From assembly GCA_944470555.2 (NCBI GenBank), contig OX104127.1, positions 132,929,113 through 132,993,112 of the forward strand: a stretch of DNA of 64,000 nucleotides, in the 5' to 3' direction. Each line of letters begins with the position of its first letter. Positions within the stretch are counted from its first letter, which is position 1. Origin of the DNA: Heterobilharzia americana. Lineage: Eukaryota > Platyhelminthes > Trematoda > Strigeidida > Schistosomatidae. The notes beneath the pieces were generated by a model. The model was not told the DNA's origin, did not search any database, and saw nothing but the letters and a program-made list of their open reading frames with translations. Positions 40,701 to 53,900 of the stretch are shown piece by piece. The translations under genes and the position numbers were made by a program.

Positions 40701-43700
40701 AATCGTAGGCTATAAATCAAGTCTGAACTTTTATTACTTTCGATTCTCGCTTTCTTTTTTAGGAAAAAACATTTATCAAATGTGGTCTTAATAAAATGGT
40801 TCAATGTTTCATTGTCTATTAGTTTATTCGTGCGTATTTCTATGTATTTTGTGGGTTAAATATTAAACACTTCCGTCAAATAAAGAATATAATCTTTGTT
40901 AAAATTATTGATTATGTTGTTTAATTTGTATCTAAATGTAACGTAAAAAGATGAATACTTATCATTCTTTCTAATGTAATGAGTTTTGTTTCTAACTGGT
41001 GAATGTTATTATCAGATTTAATTACTTTCCAACTTTGATAAAATTCAACCTTAATCGGTATACATATTCAGAAGTTCATTCATAGATAGGCATTAATTGA
41101 ATAATAGATCTGAAATAAAGCCGTTTAATTGCACATTGATGAAACAATAAAGCCAAGTAAGTTTGCGAAGAAATGTAGTGAACCGTTTTCTCAGTTATTT
41201 TTATTTGATATCTCTTCCATTAATAATGGATTATGGCTAGACGTGGAATCCAGGACGCATGTTTCTTCCTATTTGGTACTCGTCAGCCGGATGGATGTAC
41301 CTGCCTCCCAGTGAGTGATATTGTTCTCAAATAAGGCCAGAACCCAGCAAAAACTGCAACCCTCCAATTCAGGAATCGAGATAGTAGGTTGGTATTCATC
41401 ATGGACTGACATTGTTCGAAGGAACATTGGAAACCTGGGAGTACTGGGCAGCTGTTTCGTCGTAGTATGGGACTCCTCAGCAGTAAACGCCCATGACCTC
41501 ACCAGGGATGAAACCCAAGGACCTGCTCTTTCCTCATCTAGCCATCGAGCACTGCTGTGGAACGGGTAGTAGTTATTACTATTTATTAGAATACTTTTAA
41601 TTCTCCGTTGTTTTGTTGGATCGAATAGTTCGACCTCTATTTGTATATGGACTCCTATGTGGATGCCTCAATATTGCCTGAATATTATTGGTTGGTCAGT
41701 TGAGTCAGATAAAGCACTTTCATTCAAATGAACTATAAAAACATTCAGCATTTAAACTATTGGTTTGGCCTATTATATTCCATTTAATCAATGCAAGCAG
41801 ATATTAGCCTGTTTTCATAGTCTGATTAGTAGACTTAAATTTGCGTTTTGAAAATATCGATGATTATCTTTTCATAACATTTTTTATTTCTTGATGTCTT
41901 GTATGACGATATATATATATATATGGTGACTGAAAAGTAGTTCTTTCCGTCTGTTTGTTCACCGTCATTTTTACAATCCGTCATACATGCACAGAATAAC
42001 GATTAAATTCATTTATGCGTGTATCAGTAGGCTTTTCATCAGTCATAGGAAATAGCTATCCTGAGATAAATGTCGGTAAAGCTTCGTGCTACTGAATTCA
42101 GAAAAGTAGTATATTTTAGTTAGCTAAACATTTGTTGGTTGGTCTCTTTCTACAATCGTACTTTTAACTATTTTTTGAAATTTTTGTCCTAGCAATAAGA
42201 TATCAGCTCAGTGGTCACCTAAGCTAAGCAGTAGCTTAGTAATTGTTTGAAAACTACATTTTTTATACTTACATTTTATTTGCTGTCCGTTGTGTGAAAA
42301 GGTTTGATGTACCCAGTAATTTTTTTATTTATGACTTTAAGTCTTTGCCTCATACAACTGTATTTTGTATTACTAATGTAGTAACTGTAAAATGCTCTAA
42401 AAGAAATGTTGAACAAACGTTTACTCATTTGGTAGGAGTAAGTTCTAGAAATGTTTCTTGAGAAAGCACCCCAATAATGAGAAGCATATTACACATATAT
42501 GAAGTAATAAATTTTACTTTGATCGAAAGCTTTTCTAAGCTAACAGAGATGTATATAACAGGTTTGTAGCCTATTATGCAACCTGAATTAGTTCATTGTG
42601 CAAGGCACTGTAATGTAAACTAATGTCTAGGCTATTTTTGATTACTACTGTAGGGCCATGTCTACGATTTCTTGCTGCCACACTCTGAATTTTATTCCCA
42701 TTATTGTCCAACGAAGATATTGTTCGGAGAACGACAAGATTATGGAACTCCACAGTTTGAATTAATCACTGATAAGCAACCGGTGTAACAGCTTAGTTCT
42801 TACTGTCCAGTACTGATCGAGATACTTTCACTCTAATTTTCGACCTAGCTCTCAGTCCCAAACCAGACCTCGTTTGCTTAGACGTCATTATCCAAAAACC
42901 TGGGGGGTCGGTATCTTCACCGAGCAGGAAACATCATAGAGACACAACCACATAAAAAAGAACACTCCCGCCAGAGTACGTTGTTAACGCTTTCCCAAAA
43001 CTGATCTGTGGATCTCAAAACCCTCTCCACTGTCAGGCTTCAGTGCATCAAAATTCTCCGGGCAATCGGATCCTTTTACTGCAATCACTTCCCCGTGGGC
43101 GGATGTGCATGTAATGCATCTTACTGAGTCTCCACGATCTTGCAAAAGAGATGCAGCTCACCTGCTCCGAATATTATCCGCCTCTCACCAACATTTCACA
43201 AAAGGTGGCTGCTCCCAGGTTACTTTTGAGAGGCCAAGGCTACAGTGGAATGATACCCAACATTCTTGGTACAAACACAGCCCACGTTCACAAGGCTGAA
43301 CACACCACCTCTCCAGGATCTCCATCAGAAACAACGACTACCGGAATTACGTAACTGGATTCCCTCACCTTTCGAATGCACCGCCCCCAGCGCACTAGGT
43401 GGAATCCTAAGGCTCAGCTAGCCCAACTATGTCTTGGGAACTCGTGCTACCGAACAAGGTATATGAATTTCATCGAATCCTATTCATATTAAATAAAACT
43501 ATGATGGTTTTACTGATTGAAACCCAGCGGGGCCATGAGGAGGCTCACCGTCGTTGAGTAACCAGGTTAGACCAGCAATCACTAGTGGACGTATCATCTC
43601 CGGTTTCTCTGGTGTGCACCTCAAACATCCATGGTGCTCAATGGTGCTGTAGAGAGCTTCACGTTTATGCCTTAGCTTGTAACTATGGTGGGGCGCTCAT

Positions 43701-44917
43701 AGTTACTTCCGTGCTGGTCGGAGTTTATCAATCGAATTCATAATGGCACCACTGAATTGAGTGATTCAAATAACTTAGAAGTAAAGTCTCTGCATTCAAC
43801 ACTGAGCAACACTGACTTGACGGGACATCAGTTTCCTCACAGTCGCAGACACGCTTTGTTAATGAATGCCAACAAACACAAAACCTTGGTTCAGATCTTC
43901 GTGTTGATTGACTCCAAACGCGTAACACAGGACATAATGTGAAGACTATGATGTGAATGACTAGAATATGTCAATGAATGTGAAAGCTGAATACTCATAG
44001 CCGTATTTGATTTGACCAACTGTAAACAATGTATCCATTAATCTTATACCAACCAGAACATTCTGTATATATTAGGTCATGGTAAACAATTTTTATACAG
44101 TTTTAGCCAAACATGATTTAAGTACTCAGATACTATGGTTTGTAATTTTCTGTCGTTGATTGAACCGGATTGATCCACCATAATGCCTAAACAAGGCTAT
44201 ACTGATTGCACAAGGAGTGGGTATTGTGACTGAGTGGCGTTTGAAGCGGTGAGAACTGAGTTACAGTCTTGGTGAGCAACAAAATCACTCACTGGAAGGC
44301 AGGTACACCAAGTTAATGGATCCTAAATAGGACGAAACGCCCGTCCTGGATTCCACCGCTAACCATCATTAATCATCTAAATGTGTTCAGTGTGTTCATT
44401 TGAGAAGAACGCTATTTATAAAGAAGAAAAAAATTAGTAAAATGTTAAAACTGATTCATAGAAACTTGAGGAGAAGTTTAAGAAAGTTTTCTTTCATATT
44501 TGTTTGAACTTGTAAGTTAACTTTTCAAAAACAAAGTTTCACTGTAATATGTGTACCAGCGTTTTCAGATTATAGGATATTTTCATCCTTAGCGTGTTAT
44601 TAGTTCATGCATATTTTCCACTATGCTAACTTTGTTATTAATATATCTGTAATATTCATAGTAATAAAAAAAATATTGACAAATGAACGACTTTTATCGA
44701 CTTCAGAATTGAGTTGAATACGTTAAGCATTGAATAAATGGATTATAAATAAATTTCTGACGTTTCAAGACCTCGTGGAAATCTTTTCTTCTTCTTCTTT
44801 GAAATATTCTTTTTCAAAATCTGTTTGAAGTAATAAATAACTTTAGGAGTGAATACATGAAAATTTTATGGGGCTCCTCAACTAAAAAAGTGCTTCTTAG
44901 TTTTGATGTTAAGCTTA

Positions 44918-44971
<54 letters not shown>

Positions 44972-47900
44972 CATTACTTGTCCCTTGGGTTCCAGTGGAA
45001 CATATGGCTTCAGTAGCACATCTCCATTTCACTCTGTTCTCTGCAATCTTTTGAACCTGGCTACAAGACAGCCCAGAAGCTCTCATTTCTTCCTCATACA
45101 ATCTCCTTCATGTCACCCTCAGACGCTCAACTCGTCGTTTCCCATCTGGGTTCCACTCGAGTGCCTAGAGCGTGATGTCTACGAATGTTCTTCTCAGTGT
45201 ATGCCCAATCCATCTCCACTTCCTTCTGCATATTTGTTGAGCGATAGATTCTTGGTTGGCTCGTTGTCAGAGTTCCTTGTTGCTTATTATTTCTGGCCAT
45301 CTGATCTTCAGTAACGAGCGTATATATATATATAGACTGACTGGTGAACTTCAGTATACTGTAGATGTTTTCATCAGCTGAAACAATCTGTAAACGATTT
45401 GAATGGGTCCACTTGGGTGATATAGAAAATGTTTAAGATTTGTAGATTATTGACGTAATGTGTACATGAATGGGAGTGTATTCACATTCTCTCAGTTAAA
45501 TGTTGTTAAATTAATACGTCCCGAAGACGTTAGTGTCAACGAATACTTGTGATGAAGTATTCTTTACATCATGTACTTTTCAAATTTTTATAAGATTAAA
45601 TCTGCTGGTGATATTCTTTCTTACCCCCCTTTTTTTTCTTTCTAGAAATGTGTTTTAGCTCTGGCACGTGCTTGGCACCCCGAACACTTCTTTTGTTATG
45701 AATGTCATTCTACTTTCAATGGATCATTAACGGTACATGAACAAAATGGAAAACTATATTGTTCGTAAGTTTCGTTCAGAATCTTATAGATATTAAAATG
45801 TCTACATTTTTTTCATTTTTTATATACATTGACGGTAAACGCCAATTTCCCGTTGGCAATGGATAAATTTACTGTCTTCAAGTGATAATTTATAGGTGAT
45901 TTACTTATTGATATGCGTGATACCTACCATATTATCATCTGTTTTTGAATTCCATTATTGTATGTATAATGGAACACTGACTAGTTCTTTCTCTCTGATT
46001 GCATCTTTGTTGTGATGCCCCAGTCTTGTATAAAACATTGTTATTTTATCATATTCTCGGAGTATTACACTCTCCCATCTGCCAGCTTCTGTCTTCTCTC
46101 TATTCGTCCCGGGGTTGCAGTCAGTGTCTCTTGCGTATCAAGTTAGCTGTCAGCTAAGCGTGCGTATTATATTCGTTCTGGAATACATACATATACCATT
46201 AGCGCTTCGAAACCATAACAATCTTGTAGGTGATGATTTTTATTAAGAATGCGCAAACAATGTATTAATGTGAATAGAGTTACTCAAGGGATCTGGATTT
46301 ATTCACTTTCACTACCATTAATATAAGTGTAAAACTTATGCACTGTAGTAGAATTCAATTCCATATTGGATTTGTTCATTTGATTGATAACACACAGTTG
46401 TACAGTATTATTTACTTTATAACGACACTTCAAGCATAAATTATCATTGCTCATAATCATATCAATGTAACCACACCGCTTTCTGATTTTTATAGTCCTG
46501 TCACCTCTTATTCTTTGTTTTCATTGATAGTAAAACTTTCCATATCTGTGGTATAGGTATTGCATGATTCCTATTACGTGTTAAGTTGGGTGTTGCTTTG
46601 ATGAAGAAAGATTATCCAGTAGTCAGTTTCTGTCCCCACCTAATTGTATTGGACTTAATTGCAGTGAATTTAGCCCACCCTATTGTGTGACTGAGTGTTA
46701 ATGCATGCATTGCAATAGCCGAGTGTTTTACTGGATTGTTGATCTTATTTGGGTCTCTCATTCGATATCTAGCTAAATTGCTATATTCGGTTATTCTAAT
46801 TGACTCCGACCCGCTAGTTTGACCTGTGTACCTGACCTCGGAGTCATCACATGGAATTCGGAAGATTAGATTATTTTGCTCAATTGTTTCTACCGGCTCC
46901 TTAAGCCAGCCGACAAAGCTTATGTCCGAGTGAGTTTGTAGGCTTAAATGCCACTTCAATTCCAACTTTGTTGAGAATCCTATGTAAAGTTTGTGATGTA
47001 CCTTCTTTATGTGCTAACACAATAGAAGCTTTAAACTACTTTCTATTTGTGTTGTCGTTATTATTCGTACTTGTGTTACTGTTATTATTTCGTTTCTTGT
47101 GTGTTCATATGAATTTGTTAATGAACTGCAGATGATAATTATTACCGACTAACGCTTCTTTTACGTGCTTCAATTTGTTGTTTAGGTCCCTGTATTGACT
47201 AGTCAGGTTTCTAGTTCTATCATTAAGATATTTGACTAGACTTGCCTCAACTGACATTGGATGAGATGACTTGAAGTTTAGATACCTGTTGGAATATATC
47301 TATTTTCTGAAGATAGTATGGAAACCGCTGTCTATCCTTCATTTTATTGTCCAATCCAACATTGGTAATTCTTATGTTATTGCTTTTATTACGCCGTCGT
47401 TGAATGGACCGAATTGATCAGTCCCTGTTGGCATGTGGGCTCCTAAGCGGATGCCTCGATATTGCCTATGTTCTTAACTATGATGATGGATAGTTGCTAA
47501 CAGTAGAATCCAGGATTCTCGTTTTGTCCTCTTTGGGACTCCCCGTTGATTTTCTTCTCCGTTAGTGAATTGGATTGCGTCCACTAATGAGTGAATGTGT
47601 GTAAGGAAACTGTCGATATGTCCCGATTTCAACAGAGTAAATATGTCATCCACATATCGCTACCATATCTTTGGTGCATGATTAAACGTCTGTAAAGTTA
47701 TGTTTTTCCAACTGTCCATAAAAATATCTGCTACGATTGGGGATATTGGCGATTGCATTCTTACTCCTTGTGTTTATCTGTATATTTTGTCCTGAAAGTT
47801 GAAGACTGTGGAGATCATGTACAACTGTACACCTATATGATTTCATTAATCGATATCTTAGGTGAAGAGAAAGATTGATTACTGATTAGTCTTTTTTTAT

Positions 47901-50900
47901 GGAGTCAACACCCAACACATGTAATGGAAGTGACGCAACACCTGTGGCATAGAAATGGGAAATCTTACTACCAATAAAAACAAAGAATGTCAGGTGACAC
48001 CACTATAAAAGTCAGATATCGAAAGGAGAGTGATTCTAATGATATGGTTATGAGCAATGATAATATGTGCTGGAAACGTCATCAATTAAACAATACTGTA
48101 TCACTGTGTGTTATAAGTATCAAATACATTATTACCACCTGCTGAATACTTTTTTTGCTTCAGAAGTCGATGAAAATGTGTATAAAAGGCCTCACATAGG
48201 TTTGAGTAGTTCATTCTATTTAGATTTGACATTCAATATTTCGATCCCACTGTAGATAGTTGCTATTTGATTCAGTTTTGTAGCTGACTATCTCGTTTAT
48301 TCAGTTTTTTTATTTTTTATACTATTGTTAACATATATAACAGTTTGATAAATTTAAACCTTTGAGGTGTTGAAAGTAAGTTGAAGGGAAAAACTCATTA
48401 AAATCATGTTATATTAGGCGTTCTTTCTTTTTTTTCCCCATTGTTTAGAGATCAAATTTGACAGATTCTTTTCTTAAATTTTGAGGGGGTTGTGGAGATT
48501 TGAAATATTTCAAGTTGTTATTCATCGAAGACTGACATCAGTTGGAGGAACGAAGGAAACCTGGGAGCACTAGACAGCTGTTTCGTCCTAGTATAGGACT
48601 CCTCAGCAGTGCGCGCCCACAACCCCACCAACAGGGATCGAATCCGCGACCTTCAGGTTCCGCGACCAGCGCGTTACCATTGAGCCACTGGGTCAGAATC
48701 CAATGCTCCATATTTCCAACTTCTGTTAGCTCACGATATAGCGCAAACCGCCACCCAATGTCATCTTTGAGTATTTGTCCTCACGACCATCAGGCTTTGA
48801 CTCCACCGGTCACGACTTGTCATTGGAACTTCGGGAATACTTCTCGAAGCTAGTCACCAACGAGCACTAGTTCAATTAAATTTTTTGAGGGGGTTGTGGA
48901 GATTTGGAAATATTGGTTGCGGAACCTGGAGGTCGCGGGTTCGATCCCTGCTGGTGGGGTCGTGGGTGCGCACTGCTGAGGAGTCCCATACTAGGACGAA
49001 ACAGCTGTCCAGTGCTCCCACCTTTCCTTCGTTCCTCCAACTGATGTCAGTCTTCGATGAATAACAACTTGAAAGATTCTTTTCTGTTTATTTGTATATT
49101 AGCATATTTTTGTCACATTTATACTTGATATGTTTTATAATTAACCTTATTCGACACTTCACCAGTAAATAAAGATTAATCCAACGAAAAGAACCAAAAA
49201 GTATAACAACATATGTTTATTTCATGTTAGTGTTCATCACATACTGATGTTAGTTGAGGAACCATCGGAGACGTGAGGAAATTGGAAAGCTGTTTCGTCC
49301 CCCCATGGAACTTCTCAGTATTGCACACCCATGACCTCCTAGGAGTGGAACTTAGAACGTTTAGCATCACTTTCATCCAGGGATTATCGTTGACCCTTTG
49401 TCCTCACATCTGACTTGGTTTTGTACCGCGAGTCACAACTTAAGGATAGGTGCTTAAGGATATCAGTGGATGAAAGTTACGGTGTGTCGTGAATTGACAC
49501 AAATTGGAAACTATGAACCATTGGATCCCGACCCACTGGCTAAAAGGTAATATGTTTGTGGTGGAACCCAAAGGGCTTAATTTTGATGCTTGGGGGAAGT
49601 CCTACGGTAGGACGTAACACCTATCCAATGCTCACACGTTCCGGGTTGTTCTCCAACGAACGTCACTGTATGCTGAATATCACCTTCAAATATGTGGACG
49701 TGTTATGTGTTTCATTTGCATGTGCTTCCCGTTGCACTATGACCTGTGTTACTGATATTTCTATTGCCTTCTTAAGTACATAGCTTTTGCGAAGATCCAT
49801 CATGGACTGTTTAGATTTCAGGCTTTTACAGTTAGTTTACGTGTGATATCGCCTAAAGTATTTATGAAACATGAGGAGGACTAATTATTTGTTTTGTCTT
49901 GGCGCGAAATGTTTGAATCTACTAATGAGTTTAATTTCTCACTTACGGGTTTCCTGGCAACACATGTGTCAGCAGTAGTTTCACACAGCCTATGTAAATA
50001 TATACTAGTAGACTGTTTCGAATAGTTGTGTGCTTCACAATATTTATCAATGTATGAAGTTATTAATTTGTAACCTCTTTTTTTTGATGAGATCCATACT
50101 CACCTTCATCAGAGATTCTTCGTCAAGATTACTTCACTCACTGTTCTACACACGGATAACTCGTTTTTTAATGGAAACGTGTAATCTGGTGTTGTATACT
50201 GATGGTGGTTAATTGCAGTACATCATAGAATTGATTATTTTCCTTTCATAAATTCATGAGGTTTAAAAATCATCATCCATTGTAGTTTACCTCATCGGTT
50301 AACATGCTCACCAACCACCCCGACAGTACTGGGTAGAATATTTCAACAGTTTCTCACAATTCCTCGTTGCTAAACACAAAAGCTTTTTTCGAGATGTCAA
50401 CTTGTAAACTTACTAGGTGATCGAATCATCTTCCATGATCAATAAATTGACAGGTTAACAACGCATCTTTAACAATACACATCAAAACAGATTCAACTCA
50501 ACGCAGTGGTCAATTTTAAGGTATTTTTCACCACAGATTGACATCAGTTAGAGAAACATTGAGAACCTGGTAGTATTGGACAGCTGTTTCGTCCTAATAT
50601 GGGACTCCTCAGCAGCATGCAGCCACAACCTAGCTAGGCATCGAATTCAGGACACTGACGGCTAACACGTTAACCATTCTATCCACTGGGTCAGAGTTCA
50701 ATGGTTCACAGTTTTCAACTTCAGTGATTGATTGAAAATAGACAATTACAAAGAAAATAATGTGAAAAATCGGTTTTCTCTTTCTTCATCAACTTTCATT
50801 AGGAAGTTCATACGTTCAAAAGGTAGTAATCAGGATTTGATTAAGTGCTATGCAGTTCATGAATTCTGAAAATGTATTCCTTTCATGGAATTGAATTCAC

Positions 50901-53900
50901 ATAGAGAGTGCCTTCATGGTGTCTTATCTGAATTAAACGGATGTTAAGAGTCCTGAAATGTACACAATTGTTTTCACTGAATAATGATCCATCTTCTTCT
51001 TTTAGAAACTGTTATTTCATACGTTTTGGGACACCATGTTCTGGTTGTAAGCAGCCTATTACAGATGCATATATTACTGCATTGAATATGCCTTGGCATA
51101 AGGACTGTTTCACTTGTCACGTAAGTTTCATTAACTTTTTACCTTAATTTTTTATTTAGTAAGGTTGTGACTTTGATTTCTGTCTTGCAATGTTTGACAT
51201 TGTTTCTGAGTAGTATAAGATTCGTGTTGGAAAAGGAAAGTATGGACACGTTACACTTCTTGGATTTAAGTGTTATCCAACAAAGTTACTTCAATCAATC
51301 ATCGAACGTGGTCAGAGTTAATCCTTACAATCAACTAGTAACGCAGAGACCAGGGATAGAGCCTTAAGGCGAAGAAAAGTCTGTAGATGAGGTCATGAAC
51401 CTTCATCGACTCTTGCGACTGAGATTATTCTCTTGGAGGCTCTCTACTCGAACATTCGTGAGCGTGTTACGTTGGCGGACACTACTCCAGACTGGACCGC
51501 GGCCGGGTTTTCATCTCACCTTCAATCATCACCCAGTACAAATACTAGTCTGCCAAACTACGGCTATCTTAGATAGTCAAATCATAAATTATTTTGGTTA
51601 GTTGGTTCCATCGGACCCGAAAGCCAGCCGACAAAGCTTATGCCCGAGTGAGTTTGTAGGCTTAAATGCCACTTCAATTCCAACTTTGTTGAGAATCCTA
51701 TGTAAAGTTTGTGATGTACCTTCTTATGTGCTAACACAATAGAGCTTTAAACTCCTTTCTATTTGTGTTGTCGTTATTATTCGTACTTGTGTTACTGTTA
51801 TTATTTCGTTTCTTGTGTGTTCATATGAATTTGTTAATGAACTGCAGAGGATAATTATTACCGACTAACGCTTCTTTTACGTGCTTCAATCTGTTGTTTA
51901 GGTCCCTGTATTGACTAGTCAGGTTTCTAGTTCTATCATTAAGATATTTGACTAGACTTGCCTCAACTGACATTGGATGAGATGACTTGAAGTTTAGATA
52001 CCTGTTGGAATATATCTATTTTCTGAAGATAGTATGGAAACCGCTGTCTATCCTTCATTTTATTGTCCAATCCAACATTGGTAATTCTTATGTTATTGCT
52101 TTTATTACGCCGTCGTTGAATGGACCGAATTGATCAGTCCCTGTTGGCATGTGGGCTCCTAAGCGGATGCCTCGATATTGCCTATGTTCTTAACTATGAT
52201 GATGGATAGTTGCTAACAGTAGAATCCAGGATTCTCGTTTTGTCCTCTTTGGGACTCCCGTTGATTTTCTTCTCCGTTAGTGAATTGGATTGCGTCCACT
52301 AATGAGTGAATGTGTGTAAGGAAACTGTCGATATGTCCCGATTTCAACAGAGTAAATATGTCATCCACATATCGCTACCATATCTTTGGTGCATGATTAA
52401 ACGTCTGTAAAGTTATGTTTTTCCAACTGTCCATAAAAATATCTGCTACGATTGGGGATATTGGCGATTGCATTCTTACTCCTTGTGTTTATCTGTATAT
52501 TTTGTCCTGAAAGTTGAAGACTGTGGAGATCATGTACAACTGTACACCTATATGATTTCATTAATCGATATCTTAGGTGAAGAGAAAGATTGATTACTGA
52601 TTAGTCTTTTTTTATGGAGTCAACACCCAACACATGTAATGGAAGTGACGCAACACCTGTGGCATAGAAATGGGAAATCTTACTACCAATAAAAACAAAG
52701 AATGTCAGGTGACACCACTATAAAAGTCAGATATCGAAAGGAGAGTGATTCTAATGATATGGTTATGAGCAATGATAATATGTGCTGGAAACGTCATCAA
52801 TTAAACAATACTGTATCACTGTGTGCTGGCTGTGTCAAACAAACATATGTAATATTGAATTAAATTCTACCACAGTGACCAAGTTCTATTCGTGTACTAA
52901 GGTTTGAGAAACACTGAACTAAAGATTCTTACAGAACAAGCAACACTAAAACATTCTGGACTTAACATAAAGAATAGAAAGTCCTTCGCTTGTAAACAAA
53001 ATCTTGACTGCTATGTCTGTTACATCAGCGAATCGTCTTACGAAATCCTCATTTGCAGGTAACAACCTGAAAGTTATACATAACTGTCTCTTACATATGG
53101 TTGAGAAAGTTTAAAATGCATTCCACCATAGTGGTTCACATCATCTTCAAAAACTAGAAACTTTATGTTGAGAAGGTTGAAAATGTACAGAATGACTTCT
53201 TCCGGTTAATGGATTGACTGTGCTGTCGTTTGTATTAACCCATCGTTGAGTGGACCAAATTATTTATTATTATTATTTATCCCATGGGTTCCTAGTAGAA
53301 CGAAAGACTTCAGTAGCACGCCTGTATTGCACTCTCTTCCTTGCAGTCTTTTGAACCTGGCTACACGACTGCCCACAAGCTTTCATTTCTTCTTCACATG
53401 ATCTCCTCCATGTCACCCTCGCCTCGGACGCCCAACTCGTCATTTCCCCTTCAGGTTCCACTCGAGGACCTGGCCTGGTGCGTGATGTCTCCGAATAGTC
53501 GTCTCAGTGCATTCCTAACCCACCTCCACTTTCTTGTGCATATTTGCTGGGTGGTAAGTTCTTGATTGGTTCGTTGCCAGCCAGCTAGCCAGCCAGCCAC
53601 AATGAGTTCCTTGTTACTTATTCTTTGTGGCCCTCCTATCTGATCTTCAGTGTCGGTGTCGAGTGAGCGTAGGTGGCAGTTGTTGATAATGTATGTGTGT
53701 AGTTTGTTGAAGATGCTTTTCGTAGTGCACCACCAAGTCTGTCAACCATCACACAGAAGCACTGACTTGACGTTGGTGTTGGAAATCCGGATGTTGTTCA
53801 CGCTTTATGCTGAGTGGAGTGGAGTGGAGTGGAGTAGATCTGTACACTGATATGAGATGAATGCAGGAGGGGCTGTCTCGCTGTGTTTTCGTTCCTGGTT

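Noticed and set aside
44857..45101. ORFs of Tyr-Ile repeats across the (AT)n tract
   Set aside because: They are translations of a microsatellite joined to RTE sequence.
47493..47560. Active hammerhead within the Penelope-like element
   Set aside because: The CUGAUGA core and GAAA are both lost; only stem II and flanking blocks remain.
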